A DNA stretch of 64,000 bases, from contig SVBA01000003.1 of the NCBI GenBank assembly GCA_015059095.1, forward strand, positions 50,738 through 114,737. Direction: 5' to 3'. This DNA is from Erysipelotrichaceae bacterium. Its GTDB lineage: Bacteria; Bacillota_I; Bacilli_A; RFN20; CAG-449. Both the position numbers and the translations under genes were made by a program. Below, piece after piece: positions 37,460-46,974 of this stretch (its first letter is position 1; the number at the start of each line of letters is the position of its first letter). The notes under the pieces were generated by a model, which ran no database searches, was not told the origin of the DNA, and was given only the letters and a program-made list of their open reading frames with translations.

Positions 37460-37483
37460 AAAAAAAGTAGGTTTCCCTACTTT
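37460..37483 (-). terminator. Terminator of degV gene
   Basis: Minus strand AAAGTAGGGAAACCTACTTTTTTTT. Confidence 0.75.
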
Positions 37484-38355
37484 AAATATTCATAAATTGA
37501 TTTACCATTAATATTTGGGACAACTAATAATCCAACTGTACCTGGACCACAATGAGCACAAACATTAATTGCTATTGGTTGAACTTTAATTTTATATCCA
37601 GGATACTTTTCTTCGATTTGCTTAATCATAATGTCTAATACTTGCTTATTTGAATCAAAAGCTACAACACTATAATCATATTTTTCAATTGAATGTTCTT
37701 CAAAGAATAAATCTAGCTTTTCAACAAATGCTTTTTTCATATTTCTAGTCATTGTATCTTTTACAAGTTGACCATCTGTTAATGAAATAACCGGCTTTAA
37801 ACCAATCATATTTCCAATTACTGCAATCGCTGGAGAAATTCTACCTCCATTTTTTAAAGCTTTTAGATTCTCAGGTATAAATGAAACTTTAACATTATCA
37901 TTATTTCTTTCATCTACTAATTCTTGTAATTTAAAAATGTCAGTACCCTTCTTAATTTCTTCATAAGCAAATAATACATGAGACAACATTTGAGTACATA
38001 CACTATAAGCATCAATTACAATAATCTTACCTTCAAATTCAGAATTAGAAATATTATTAAACAATTGATTCATTGATGATAATTTACTAGAAATAGTAAA
38101 ATGAACAACATAATCATAACCTTGAGAAAAAATATTATTAAAGTACTCAATTACACTTGAAGGAGGCGGAGTTGAGGTTTTAATAGTTTTTCCTTCTCTC
38201 ATAGCCTTACATAATTCATCTTGATTAATTGTAATGCCATCTAAAAATTCTTCCCCATTAATTATAACGTTTAATGGAAATACAAATATATTTAAGCTAG
38301 AAGCTAATTCTTTACTAATTGTGCATGAAGTGTCAGTTGACAAAGCAATTTTCAT
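37477..38355 (-). CDS. DegV family fatty-acid-binding protein
   Basis: 'MKIALSTDTSCTISKE', 'TSTPPPS', 'HFTISSKLSSMNQ', 'LKNGGRISPA'. Confidence 0.93.
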   Translation of the reverse strand: MKIALSTDTSCTISKELASSLNIFVFPLNVIINGEEFLDGITINQDELCKAMREGKTIKTSTPPPSSVIEYFNNIFSQGYDYVVHFTISSKLSSMNQLFNNISNSEFEGKIIVIDAYSVCTQMLSHVLFAYEEIKKGTDIFKLQELVDERNNDNVKVSFIPENLKALKNGGRISPAIAVIGNMIGLKPVISLTDGQLVKDTMTRNMKKAFVEKLDLFFEEHSIEKYDYSVVAFDSNKQVLDIMIKQIEEKYPGYKIKVQPIAINVCAHCGPGTVGLLVVPNINGKSIYEYLK

Positions 38356-38462
38356 ATAAAACCACCATCCCACTTTCTATAAAAAAGTATATCACAAGAT
38401 TTTTTATTTTACAATTTTCTAATCTTTGATTAATAAATAATATTTACTAAGTAAATAAAATA

Positions 38463-39113
38463 TTATCTTTCTAAAATAATATCTAATATTTCCGATGGTT
38501 TTTCTATTAGATAAGTTGGTTTGTTTTCTAAAAACTCTTCTCTAGTAGAATATCCACCATAAAGTACTGCAATTGATTTTAAATTATGGGCTTTGGCTCC
38601 AATAACATCATATTTTCTATCACCAACCATAATTACTTCATCCAAATTGGTTATATTGTTATATTCTAAAGCATGTTTAATTACCTCTTCTTTAGTAATT
38701 CTAACATCTTTTACTGCACCACTAATATAAGTAAAATACTTAGATAAATCAAAATGATCTAGTACAATTTTTGCTAAATGATCAGGTTTGGAAGTGGCAA
38801 CAATTAACTTTATTCCACTTTTAGTTAATTCTTCTAATACTTCTCTTATTCCATCATAAACAGAGTTTTCATAAATCCCTTTTACATTATAATCTTCACG
38901 ATAATACTTAATTGCTAAAGGAACTTGATCTTCAGGAATTCCAAATAAATCTCTAAAAGACTCAGTTAATGGTGGCCCAATAAAAGGAAATAATTGTTTT
39001 CTATCAGTAATAGTAATGCCAAATTTTCCTAATGCATATATAGCAGAGTTAATAATACCAGGACCAGAATCAGTTAAGGTACCATCTAAATCAAATAAAA
39101 CATATTTATACAT
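38463..39113 (-). CDS. HAD family hydrolase, phosphoglycolate phosphatase-like
   Basis: 'YVLFDLDGTLTDS', 'IVATSKPD', 'VIMVGDRKYDVIGAK'. Confidence 0.9.
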   Translation of the reverse strand: MYKYVLFDLDGTLTDSGPGIINSAIYALGKFGITITDRKQLFPFIGPPLTESFRDLFGIPEDQVPLAIKYYREDYNVKGIYENSVYDGIREVLEELTKSGIKLIVATSKPDHLAKIVLDHFDLSKYFTYISGAVKDVRITKEEVIKHALEYNNITNLDEVIMVGDRKYDVIGAKAHNLKSIAVLYGGYSTREEFLENKPTYLIEKPSEILDIILER

Positions 39114-39137
39114 AATATCACTCCTTAACAATAGACA

Positions 39138-39728
39138 TCATAATAAAGATAAAAGATCACAATAATCATTAAAAATATTATCTCCACAATAATCTTTAGA
39201 ATATTCAAAAATTTCTAAATATTCATCATTAAAATCTGTGCTTGAAATTATTAAAACATCTTTAAACGATAAGTTTCTTTCATTTACCAAATGCTCAATT
39301 AGTTTCATTCCATTATGGGGTTCATTATATTTATCTATTCCACTAATTAAATTTGGAGAATAATGATTAACCAAATTATTAACTACATCAATAACTTTAT
39401 TAGCAATAATTCTTACTTCAATATTAAATTCTTTACACTTAAAAAGAAACTCTTGAATGCCATTACTTAAAATACTTTTGTTCATTAATTCTTGTTTATA
39501 GACGCTTTCAAATTTATAAATCTCATCTTCTTCTATCCCTCTAGAAGCACAATCTTCATACAAAGATGAAAGCATTAAAGAAATTGGTTTTCCTAATTCT
39601 AAAGCAATATCATCCTCAGTTACTTCAATATTGAAGGGTTCACTAATTAATATCGACTTAATAATAGAAGTAACATTTATATATTGATCATCAAAATTAA
39701 TAATCACTAATTTTTTCATTATCATCAC
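39138..39728 (-). CDS. Degenerate HAD-like protein
   Basis: Alignable to the adjacent HAD protein but with 'LVIINFDDQYIN' in place of DxDGT and 'LIISSTDFND' in place of GDxxxD. Confidence 0.55.
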   Translation of the reverse strand: MMIMKKLVIINFDDQYINVTSIIKSILISEPFNIEVTEDDIALELGKPISLMLSSLYEDCASRGIEEDEIYKFESVYKQELMNKSILSNGIQEFLFKCKEFNIEVRIIANKVIDVVNNLVNHYSPNLISGIDKYNEPHNGMKLIEHLVNERNLSFKDVLIISSTDFNDEYLEIFEYSKDYCGDNIFNDYCDLLSLL

Positions 39729-39819
39729 CTATATTAATATTATATTTATTAAATTAAATTTTAAAGTAAAATCTAAAATATATCTTATTTTAACCTAAAA
39801 ACTCGCTTGTTTTTAAAAA

Positions 39820-39846
39820 AAGACAACTCAAAGATGAGTTGTCTTA
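39820..39846 (-). terminator. Terminator at the 3' end of the acyl-CoA/Liv supercluster
   Basis: AAGACAACTC-AAAGAT-GAGTTGTCTT followed by A/T on the minus strand. Confidence 0.7.
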
Positions 39847-39856
39847 ATAAGTAAAA

Positions 39857-40762
39857 TTATCTTTGAACGTATTCTAAGAAATCTTTTGCTAATTGATCAG
39901 GTAAATCTACTAAGATACTATGAGCACAATCGTCATAATATACTTGTTCAATTTGTTTAATCCAAGTTCTATTTTCACTAGTCATAATTTCTGGAGTAGT
40001 AATATCTTGTCTACCATTAAATGCGATTACAGGGCATTTAATATTCTTAGCAATGTCTTCACCTGGAGCATAGAAAGAAGTTTCTCCTGAAATATTAAAT
40101 CTCATTAATGCCCAGTCAGCATCAACTAAATTTACTTGTTTGCATGTTTCTTCTAAATATACTTCGTTTTCTTCTTCAGAAGGTCTTTTTTTAGATAATG
40201 AAGTATAGATAGTCATGTTCCAAATTGATTCCATGAACTTGTAATTCTTTGTTTGTTGACAAGTGACCATTGGAACAACTGTAACAGGGTCAAGCGCTAA
40301 TTCTTCTTTTGTTTCATAAATTTGACCAACTAAATTTTGGAAAGAAGCATCTTTTTTAAATACTGGATAACCTTTAACAGAACCAGAAGAAATTAGTACC
40401 ATTTTTTCAACTAACGAAGGATATCTAGCTGCAATACTTTGAGATACACAACCACCTAATGACCAACCAGTTAAGATACATTTTTCAACACCTAATTCTT
40501 TTAATAAAGCTACTACATCATCAGCAAGTTCATGTAAAGAATCAATTCTTGTATTGTATGAAGAATCACCATATCCTCTTAAATCTGGAGCAATTACTCT
40601 ATATTCATCAGGAATTCTTTTATATAATGGTTCATAATGATAAGAAGAAGAGAAGTTACCATGAACTAAAACAATAACTTTATCTCCCTTACCTTTTTCA
40701 ACATATGCAATTTTTTCACCATTTGGTAATGTTACATATTTTTTTTCAATTTTTAAAAACAT
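39857..40762 (-). CDS. Alpha/beta hydrolase
   Basis: 'VILVHGNFSSSYHYEPLY', nucleophile elbow 'GWSLGGCVSQS', 'DCAHSILVD'. Confidence 0.88.
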   Translation of the reverse strand: MFLKIEKKYVTLPNGEKIAYVEKGKGDKVIVLVHGNFSSSYHYEPLYKRIPDEYRVIAPDLRGYGDSSYNTRIDSLHELADDVVALLKELGVEKCILTGWSLGGCVSQSIAARYPSLVEKMVLISSGSVKGYPVFKKDASFQNLVGQIYETKEELALDPVTVVPMVTCQQTKNYKFMESIWNMTIYTSLSKKRPSEEENEVYLEETCKQVNLVDADWALMRFNISGETSFYAPGEDIAKNIKCPVIAFNGRQDITTPEIMTSENRTWIKQIEQVYYDDCAHSILVDLPDQLAKDFLEYVQR

Positions 40763-40773
40763 AATTTTTCTCC

Positions 40774-41595
40774 TTAAATAACAAATTTTGTATCTTTTGC
40801 ATTAGCAAATCCTAATACTAATGAAATAAATAATAATGGATCTTCATACATTGATGCATGACCACAATGAGGTAAAATAACATGATGGGCATTTTTAAGT
40901 TCTTTTACGATTAATTCTTGTTCACAAAGCGGAGTTAAACAATCATATAAAGAAGAAATAACTAATGTTTCATGTTTAATTTTATGAATTTCAGTTCTAA
41001 TATCATGAGATTCAGAACTATTAACTAATCTATTCATTCTTTCTTGGAATGCTTTTGTGCTAAATAAAGGAACTAATACTTTTCTTCTATTTTCCATCCA
41101 TTCTTCTTTTTCTTGATAGAATTTAGAAGAATAAATAACTGGAATTGCTAAATCATAATAAGCATCTCCATCTAAAGTTTTTCCTACTGCATTCCATGCT
41201 CTACCAATATCTCTTAACCAATTACTAGTCCATGCAGCAGCATTAGCTAAAACCAATCTTTCAACATCTTTTGGATAGTATAAAGCATGTCTTAATGCTA
41301 CTTCTCCTCCATAAGAAACACCAACAATTGTTAAATGTTTTAATTCTAAATGTTCAATTAATGCGTGTAAAAGTTCAGCTTGTAAATTATGATCATAAGT
41401 TATTCCATCCATTCTTGATGAATAACCTTGATCCAAAAAATCGACTCTTACTAAAGTGTTTGAACTAATAACAGAATTTTTAAATGTATTCCAAGACGCT
41501 GTAGACATCATAATTCCGTTTAAAAATAGAATTGGTCTACCTTCTCCTTCTATTTCATAATAGACTTCATAGTCTTTAAAATTAAATTTTGGCAT
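40774..41595 (-). CDS. Alpha/beta hydrolase
   Basis: 'LFLNGIMMSTASW', nucleophile elbow 'GVSYGGEVALRHA', 'CGHASMYEDP'. Confidence 0.88.
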   Translation of the reverse strand: MPKFNFKDYEVYYEIEGEGRPILFLNGIMMSTASWNTFKNSVISSNTLVRVDFLDQGYSSRMDGITYDHNLQAELLHALIEHLELKHLTIVGVSYGGEVALRHALYYPKDVERLVLANAAAWTSNWLRDIGRAWNAVGKTLDGDAYYDLAIPVIYSSKFYQEKEEWMENRRKVLVPLFSTKAFQERMNRLVNSSESHDIRTEIHKIKHETLVISSLYDCLTPLCEQELIVKELKNAHHVILPHCGHASMYEDPLLFISLVLGFANAKDTKFVI

Positions 41596-41599
41596 AGTT

Positions 41600-42922
41600 T
41601 TAGCCTCTTGGATAAATAATACCGATTTTAATTGCTTCTTCCATCAATTGTTCACGGAATTTTGGATGAGCAATAGAAATAATTTTTTCAACTCTTTCTC
41701 TAATTGTTGTACCTTTTAAGTTAACACAACCATATTCAGTAACTAAATAATCAATATCATTTCTTGATAATGAAACAGTTGCACCTGGTTTTAATTGACA
41801 TACAATTTTAGAAACTTCTTCTTTTTCACCAGTAGCTGGATTTCTAACCATTGCAGTTGAATATAAAGCAATAAATGATTTACCATTTTTAGACATTTGA
41901 GCACCAATAGCAGTATCAGATTGTCCACCAGTACCACTAAATTGCATTGAACCAATTGATTCAGAACAGCATTGACCAGTAACATCAACTTCTAAAGAAG
42001 TATTAATTGAAACTTGATTATCATTTTGAGCAATAACATAAGGATCATTTACATATGAACCTGCTAAAATAGCACAAGAAGGATTATTATCTAAATAATC
42101 ATACATTTCTCTAGTACCCATAGCAAATGCTGCAACCATCTTTCCTTTATGAGTTTGTTTACATTTACCATTGATTACGCCAGCTTTAGCAAGTTTTACC
42201 ATTTCAGAAGTTAACATTTCAGTATGAATACCTAAATTCTTCTTTCCGTATAATGATTTAGCAACAGCATTTGGAATACCACCAATACCTAATTGTAAAC
42301 AATCTCCGTCTTTGATATGATCAGCAATATATTTACCAATTGCCAAATCTTTTTCATTTGGTTCAGCATCTGGAATTTCAGGAATATCATAATCAACTTC
42401 AATAATATGATCAATATCATTTACATGAATTTCAACATCACCAAATGTTCTAGGACATTTTTTATTACATTCTATAATAACGATATCTGCTGCTTCAATT
42501 GATTCTTTTTCATAAACATTACTTAAAGATAATGAAATATATCCATGTTCATCTGGATAAGTACCATTACCAACATAAATATGTGGTTTAATATGCGCTA
42601 AACGTTTACTTGCAGCAAAGTGTAAGTTATTTGGAATAAATGAAATATTACCTTGCTTATGAGCTTTTCTTAAACCCGGAGCATAGAACCATCCATCAAC
42701 ACCAAAACTTTTACGATATTCTGGATTTTGGAAGAATTCATAAGTGTCCATTGGTAAGCAGTTATTAACTGTAACATTTTCTACTCTATCTGCGATAGTA
42801 TGTAATTGTTTTAAGAAAGCTTTACCTTCTGCAGAACCTAAACCAGTAATAATGTGATCATTACTTCTAACTAGTTTTAATGCTTCCTCTACAGTAATGA
42901 TTTTGTTTTTGTAATCTACCAT
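41600..42922 (-). CDS. Acetyl-CoA hydrolase/transferase family (4-hydroxybutyrate/butyrate CoA-transferase-like)
   Basis: 'DGDCLQLGIGGIPNAVAKSL', 'CSESIGSMQFSGTGGQSD', 'TEYGCVNLKGTTIRERVEKIISIAHPKFREQL'. Confidence 0.92.
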   Translation of the reverse strand: MVDYKNKIITVEEALKLVRSNDHIITGLGSAEGKAFLKQLHTIADRVENVTVNNCLPMDTYEFFQNPEYRKSFGVDGWFYAPGLRKAHKQGNISFIPNNLHFAASKRLAHIKPHIYVGNGTYPDEHGYISLSLSNVYEKESIEAADIVIIECNKKCPRTFGDVEIHVNDIDHIIEVDYDIPEIPDAEPNEKDLAIGKYIADHIKDGDCLQLGIGGIPNAVAKSLYGKKNLGIHTEMLTSEMVKLAKAGVINGKCKQTHKGKMVAAFAMGTREMYDYLDNNPSCAILAGSYVNDPYVIAQNDNQVSINTSLEVDVTGQCCSESIGSMQFSGTGGQSDTAIGAQMSKNGKSFIALYSTAMVRNPATGEKEEVSKIVCQLKPGATVSLSRNDIDYLVTEYGCVNLKGTTIRERVEKIISIAHPKFREQLMEEAIKIGIIYPRG

Positions 42923-43064
42923 AATTTTCACCTAATTTAATATAATATTAAACCCTTTCTTATTATATATACTAAACACCTATTTCTAGATGCATTAATA
43001 TCAACCTTAAACTTTCTCTTATAGAGAATTAACTACTATTTATTTGTTTTTTAAAATGAGATAA

Positions 43065-43094
43065 ATCCAATGGGAGAAAAATCCCCCATTGGAT
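43065..43094 (-). other. Strong stem-loop between livJ-like and CoA-transferase genes
   Basis: ATCCAATGGG-AGAAAAATCC-CCCATTGGAT perfect 10-bp stem without a long T run. Confidence 0.6.
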
Positions 43095-43136
43095 AATAGT
43101 TTTATTTACTAATAATGATATTAATAAATTAATTAA

Positions 43137-44621
43137 TTATTTTGCAGCTTCAACAGCTTTTAATGTAGTGATGCCTGAATAAACTTCTAATGCACCAGCA
43201 CCTAATGCGTTTTTAGTTAATTTGTTTAATGCTAAGTCTTGGATACCATATCTAGCACCATTTGCTAAATCAATAGCACCACCCATTGGGAAGTCATATG
43301 GAGCAGATTCCATAGCATCAATGTAGTTTTTCCAGTTTAGAACTTTACCAGCTTCTTCAACTCTATCTAAACCTTCAATGAACATATGACCAGCAATATA
43401 TCCTGCTAATGCATATGAGTTGAATGATAATGCCCAAGCAGCAGTTGGATCATTTTCTAATCCCCAAGCAAAGATTGCTTCTGCAACTGTCCAATATTCT
43501 TCAGAGAATCCTGGAACACCAGCATCATAGAATGTAGGAAGACCTAAAGTATCATCATAGATTTTATATCCAGCCCATAAACCAGTACCTACTGTATTAC
43601 TTGCATCTGGAGCATAAACATATGTGTCAGCGATATCTAACCATGCAGTAGCATAAGCTTCTCTAGTTTCAGTAATTGCACCAGAGTCAACTAAAGATTT
43701 TGCTAAATCTGTGTTAGCAGAAACATAAGATGTAATAACTTTAACATTGTCATAACCACCTGTTTTGAAGTATGACATAATTTCAGCAAATGGAGCTTGG
43801 TTAGCAGCGATAATTACAACGTCACAACCAGCATTCTTTAATGCTTGAACTGGAGTACCATGGTTAGTACCAGGAGTAGAAGCTGTAGTTACATAAGTAA
43901 TATCAGAAATACCTAATTTAGTTGCTTCTAATTTAATACCATTTAACATACCTTTACCAGCATCATCAGTAGTTGAGATGACACCAATTTTTTTACCACC
44001 TAGACCCATGTTGCCTTCAGTTTTAGCAACTGCTCTAGCTAATAATACTTGACCTTCAGCGTCATAAATTGGTTGAACAGACATAACTGCTTTATCATTA
44101 CCTTCTGCTTTTTGGTTAAATAAACCAGAAACACCAGTAGCAGCATATACCATTGGAATACCTTTTTCTTTAATTGTATCTAATGTAGCTTCTACAGTTG
44201 GAGTACCGAAGTGACCAACAAGAGCGAATACTTCATCTTCTTCAATTAATTTTTCAGTATAAGTAGCACCTTTTGCACCATCGAAACCATCATCATAATG
44301 TTTTAATTCGATTTTTAAACCTTCTTCGCCGAAACCGCCAGCATCATTATATGCTTTGAATGCAGCTTCTAAACCAGCGTTGAATGGACCACCAACAGTA
44401 GCAAATGCACCTGAAGTAGCAGCAGCGTTTCCAACTAAAATTTTTCCTTCACCAACACCTTGAGAAACTTCTTCTTTTACTTCTTCAGATTTTTCACTTG
44501 ATGGTGCGTCAGAAGATCCTGGACCTGGAGCAGGTTCACTAGAAGATGGATTACCAATTCCACATCCTACTAAGCTACCAACTAATGCTAGACTAGCTAA
44601 TAATAATTTATTTTTTTTCAT
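43137..44621 (-). CDS. livJ: Branched-chain amino acid-type ABC transporter substrate-binding lipoprotein
   Basis: Lipobox 'LVGSLVGCGIG'; type I periplasmic binding fold; operon with livHMGF. Confidence 0.88.
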   Translation of the reverse strand: MKKNKLLLASLALVGSLVGCGIGNPSSSEPAPGPGSSDAPSSEKSEEVKEEVSQGVGEGKILVGNAAATSGAFATVGGPFNAGLEAAFKAYNDAGGFGEEGLKIELKHYDDGFDGAKGATYTEKLIEEDEVFALVGHFGTPTVEATLDTIKEKGIPMVYAATGVSGLFNQKAEGNDKAVMSVQPIYDAEGQVLLARAVAKTEGNMGLGGKKIGVISTTDDAGKGMLNGIKLEATKLGISDITYVTTASTPGTNHGTPVQALKNAGCDVVIIAANQAPFAEIMSYFKTGGYDNVKVITSYVSANTDLAKSLVDSGAITETREAYATAWLDIADTYVYAPDASNTVGTGLWAGYKIYDDTLGLPTFYDAGVPGFSEEYWTVAEAIFAWGLENDPTAAWALSFNSYALAGYIAGHMFIEGLDRVEEAGKVLNWKNYIDAMESAPYDFPMGGAIDLANGARYGIQDLALNKLTKNALGAGALEVYSGITTLKAVEAAK

Positions 44622-44689
44622 CTTTTTTCTCCTTTCATTATCATTGTATTATAGATGATTATATTAAATTGCTTGATAGCAATATTAAC

Positions 44690-45544
44690 CTATTTTTTTC
44701 CGCCCAAATAAGCTTCTACTAAACGCTTATCATTAATCAATTCACTAGCAGGGCCTTCTAGTGAAATAGAACCAAGTTCTAATACATATGCATAATCTGC
44801 GATTTTTAATGTTTGCAATGCATTTTGTTCTACAATTAGGATTGTAGTACCTTCTTTTTGAATTTCTTTTAATGTATTAAAGATATCTTTAATAATTAAT
44901 GGAGCTAAACCAAGAGATGGTTCATCAAGAAGTAATAATTTTGGGGATGCCATTAATGCTCTACCAATTGCAAGCATTTGTTGTTCACCACCTGAAAGAG
45001 TATTTGCTTGTTGTTTTCTTCTTTCCTTTAAAATTGGGAATAGACGATATACTCTATCAAAATTTTCTTTTTGTTGTTGACTAGCAGTTATTTTAACTTT
45101 TTGACCATCTTTTTCGATAATTTTGGTTTTTAATCCATAAGCACCAGCTTTTAAATTATCTTCTACATTTAATCCATTAAATACCAATCTACCTTCTGGA
45201 GATTGAGTTAAACCTCTTTTTGCAATATCGAATGCTTTTCTATTAGTAATATTTTCACCATTGAAAATAACTTGACCACCATTTGATTTAATAACACCAC
45301 TAATAGTTCTTAATGTAGTTGTTTTTCCAGCACCATTGGCACCTAATAATGCAACAATTTGGCCTTCAGATATTTTTAAATTAATACCTTTTACAGCTTG
45401 AATAGGACCATAATTAACTTTTAATCCATTGACAAGTAATACTTTATCTTGATCTTCGTCTGCAATTTCTACTTTAGATCCAATAAATTTAGATTTAATC
45501 TTATTTAGAACATTAGCGAAGAAATTTACTTTTTTATTTTCCAT
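44690..45544 (-). CDS. livF: Liv-type ABC transporter ATP-binding protein
   Basis: 'GANGAGKTTTLRTISGVI', 'LSGGEQQMLAIGRALMASPKLLLLDEPSLGLAPLI'; short N-terminal extension. Confidence 0.93.
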   Translation of the reverse strand: MENKKVNFFANVLNKIKSKFIGSKVEIADEDQDKVLLVNGLKVNYGPIQAVKGINLKISEGQIVALLGANGAGKTTTLRTISGVIKSNGGQVIFNGENITNRKAFDIAKRGLTQSPEGRLVFNGLNVEDNLKAGAYGLKTKIIEKDGQKVKITASQQQKENFDRVYRLFPILKERRKQQANTLSGGEQQMLAIGRALMASPKLLLLDEPSLGLAPLIIKDIFNTLKEIQKEGTTILIVEQNALQTLKIADYAYVLELGSISLEGPASELINDKRLVEAYLGGKK

Positions 45545-45546
45545 TT

Positions 45547-46974
45547 TTATTCCTCCTCTTGTGTTCCTAAATATGCTGCTTGAACTTCTTTATTCTTTTG
45601 AATTTCTTCAGTAGTTCCAATAGCAAGTAATTTACCAAATGAGATAGCACATACTGTATCACAGATATCCATTACAAGTCCCATATCATGTTCAACTAAT
45701 AAGATAGTACAACCATATTTATCTTGAATTTTTCTAATTAACTTAGTTAATTCAGCAGTTTCAGTATCATTTAAACCTGCTGCAGGTTCATCTAAGATAA
45801 TTAATTGAGGATTGTTCATTAATGTACGAGCAATTTCAATTTTCTTTAATATACCATAAGGTAATCCCCAAGCTAACCAATCTTTATATAAAGATAATCC
45901 CATAAATTCAAGAACTTCTTCTGCTTTTTTTCTCATCGCTAATTCTTCTTTCTTAAGTGAAGGAAGATGTAAGAATTGAGTGAATAATGAAGAACGATAT
46001 TGAGAATGAGCTGCAACTAATAAGTTATCAATTACAGAAATTTCTTTAACTACTTCTACGTTTTGGAAAGTTCTAACAATTCCTTTTTTAACAATATCAT
46101 GAACTACATAATCAGTTAATGTAATTGTATTACCAGATTTTTCTTGAAATAATAATTTACCTTTTGTTGGTTTGTAGAATTGAGTAATACAGTTAAATAC
46201 AGTTGTTTTACCTGCACCATTTGGTCCAATTAAACCAAAGATTTCACCTTTTTTAACTTCAAATGATAAATTATCAACTGCTTTTAATCCACCAAATTGC
46301 ATCGTTAGATTTTCTACTTTTAAAACGATATTTTCATCTAATAATTCTTCATCATTTTTAAGTGTTTTTAATACCTCTTTATATTTTTCTATATTCATTT
46401 GAGGTTTAATAATACGTTTAGATAATTTTTCTTCAATTGCAGAAATTTTTTCTTCTTCAATTTTTCTAATATCTTTTGTATATTTTTCAATTTCTACTTT
46501 GCTACTTTCTTTTAAAGAAACTAAGCTTTTTCTAATTTCTTCTTTTTGGGCTTCATCAGTAACAATGTATTTAGATAGTTGTTTAGTTAAGCAATTTCTA
46601 ATTTTACTTTCAAACCACCATTTATGTTTATTTAGTTTTTCTAATCTAGTTTCATATTTAGAAACTGAAGATTCAGAATATTTTCTTAAGCGCATTCTTT
46701 GAATAATAAATCTTCTAGCCCAATAATCAAATTTATTGTAGATACGCATTTTAGATACCAATCTAGAACCTACTTCCTCATTTAAATCTAAGATAGCAAA
46801 TTCTAAGCGATTAATTTCTAATTCCTTACTTTTAATAAAGTTATTAATCTTTTTATCACATCTTTTAGAAACAACACTTTTATCATAAATTGCCATTTCT
46901 TTTAGGTGATGTATTTTTTCTGAATTTTTTTCTACTAAAGAAGAGTAGATACCATATTTATTAATAAGACCCAT
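45547..46974 (-). CDS. livG: Liv-type ABC transporter ATP-binding protein LivG with about 215-aa N-terminal extension
   Basis: C-terminal half '[23 protein letters not shown]', '[24 protein letters not shown]'; N-terminal half is charged and helix-rich. Confidence 0.9.
   Translation of the reverse strand: MGLINKYGIYSSLVEKNSEKIHHLKEMAIYDKSVVSKRCDKKINNFIKSKELEINRLEFAILDLNEEVGSRLVSKMRIYNKFDYWARRFIIQRMRLRKYSESSVSKYETRLEKLNKHKWWFESKIRNCLTKQLSKYIVTDEAQKEEIRKSLVSLKESSKVEIEKYTKDIRKIEEEKISAIEEKLSKRIIKPQMNIEKYKEVLKTLKNDEELLDENIVLKVENLTMQFGGLKAVDNLSFEVKKGEIFGLIGPNGAGKTTVFNCITQFYKPTKGKLLFQEKSGNTITLTDYVVHDIVKKGIVRTFQNVEVVKEISVIDNLLVAAHSQYRSSLFTQFLHLPSLKKEELAMRKKAEEVLEFMGLSLYKDWLAWGLPYGILKKIEIARTLMNNPQLIILDEPAAGLNDTETAELTKLIRKIQDKYGCTILLVEHDMGLVMDICDTVCAISFGKLLAIGTTEEIQKNKEVQAAYLGTQEEE

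Noticed and set aside
39857-41595. Two alpha/beta hydrolases as a simple recent duplication
   Set aside because: The proteins share the fold motifs but are otherwise quite different; not a recent duplicate.
41791-41988. 65 aa minus-strand ORF
   Set aside because: Out-of-frame inside the CoA-transferase gene.
42923-43136. Riboswitch upstream of the CoA-transferase gene
   Set aside because: Only a simple 10-bp hairpin is visible; no conserved aptamer pattern recognised.
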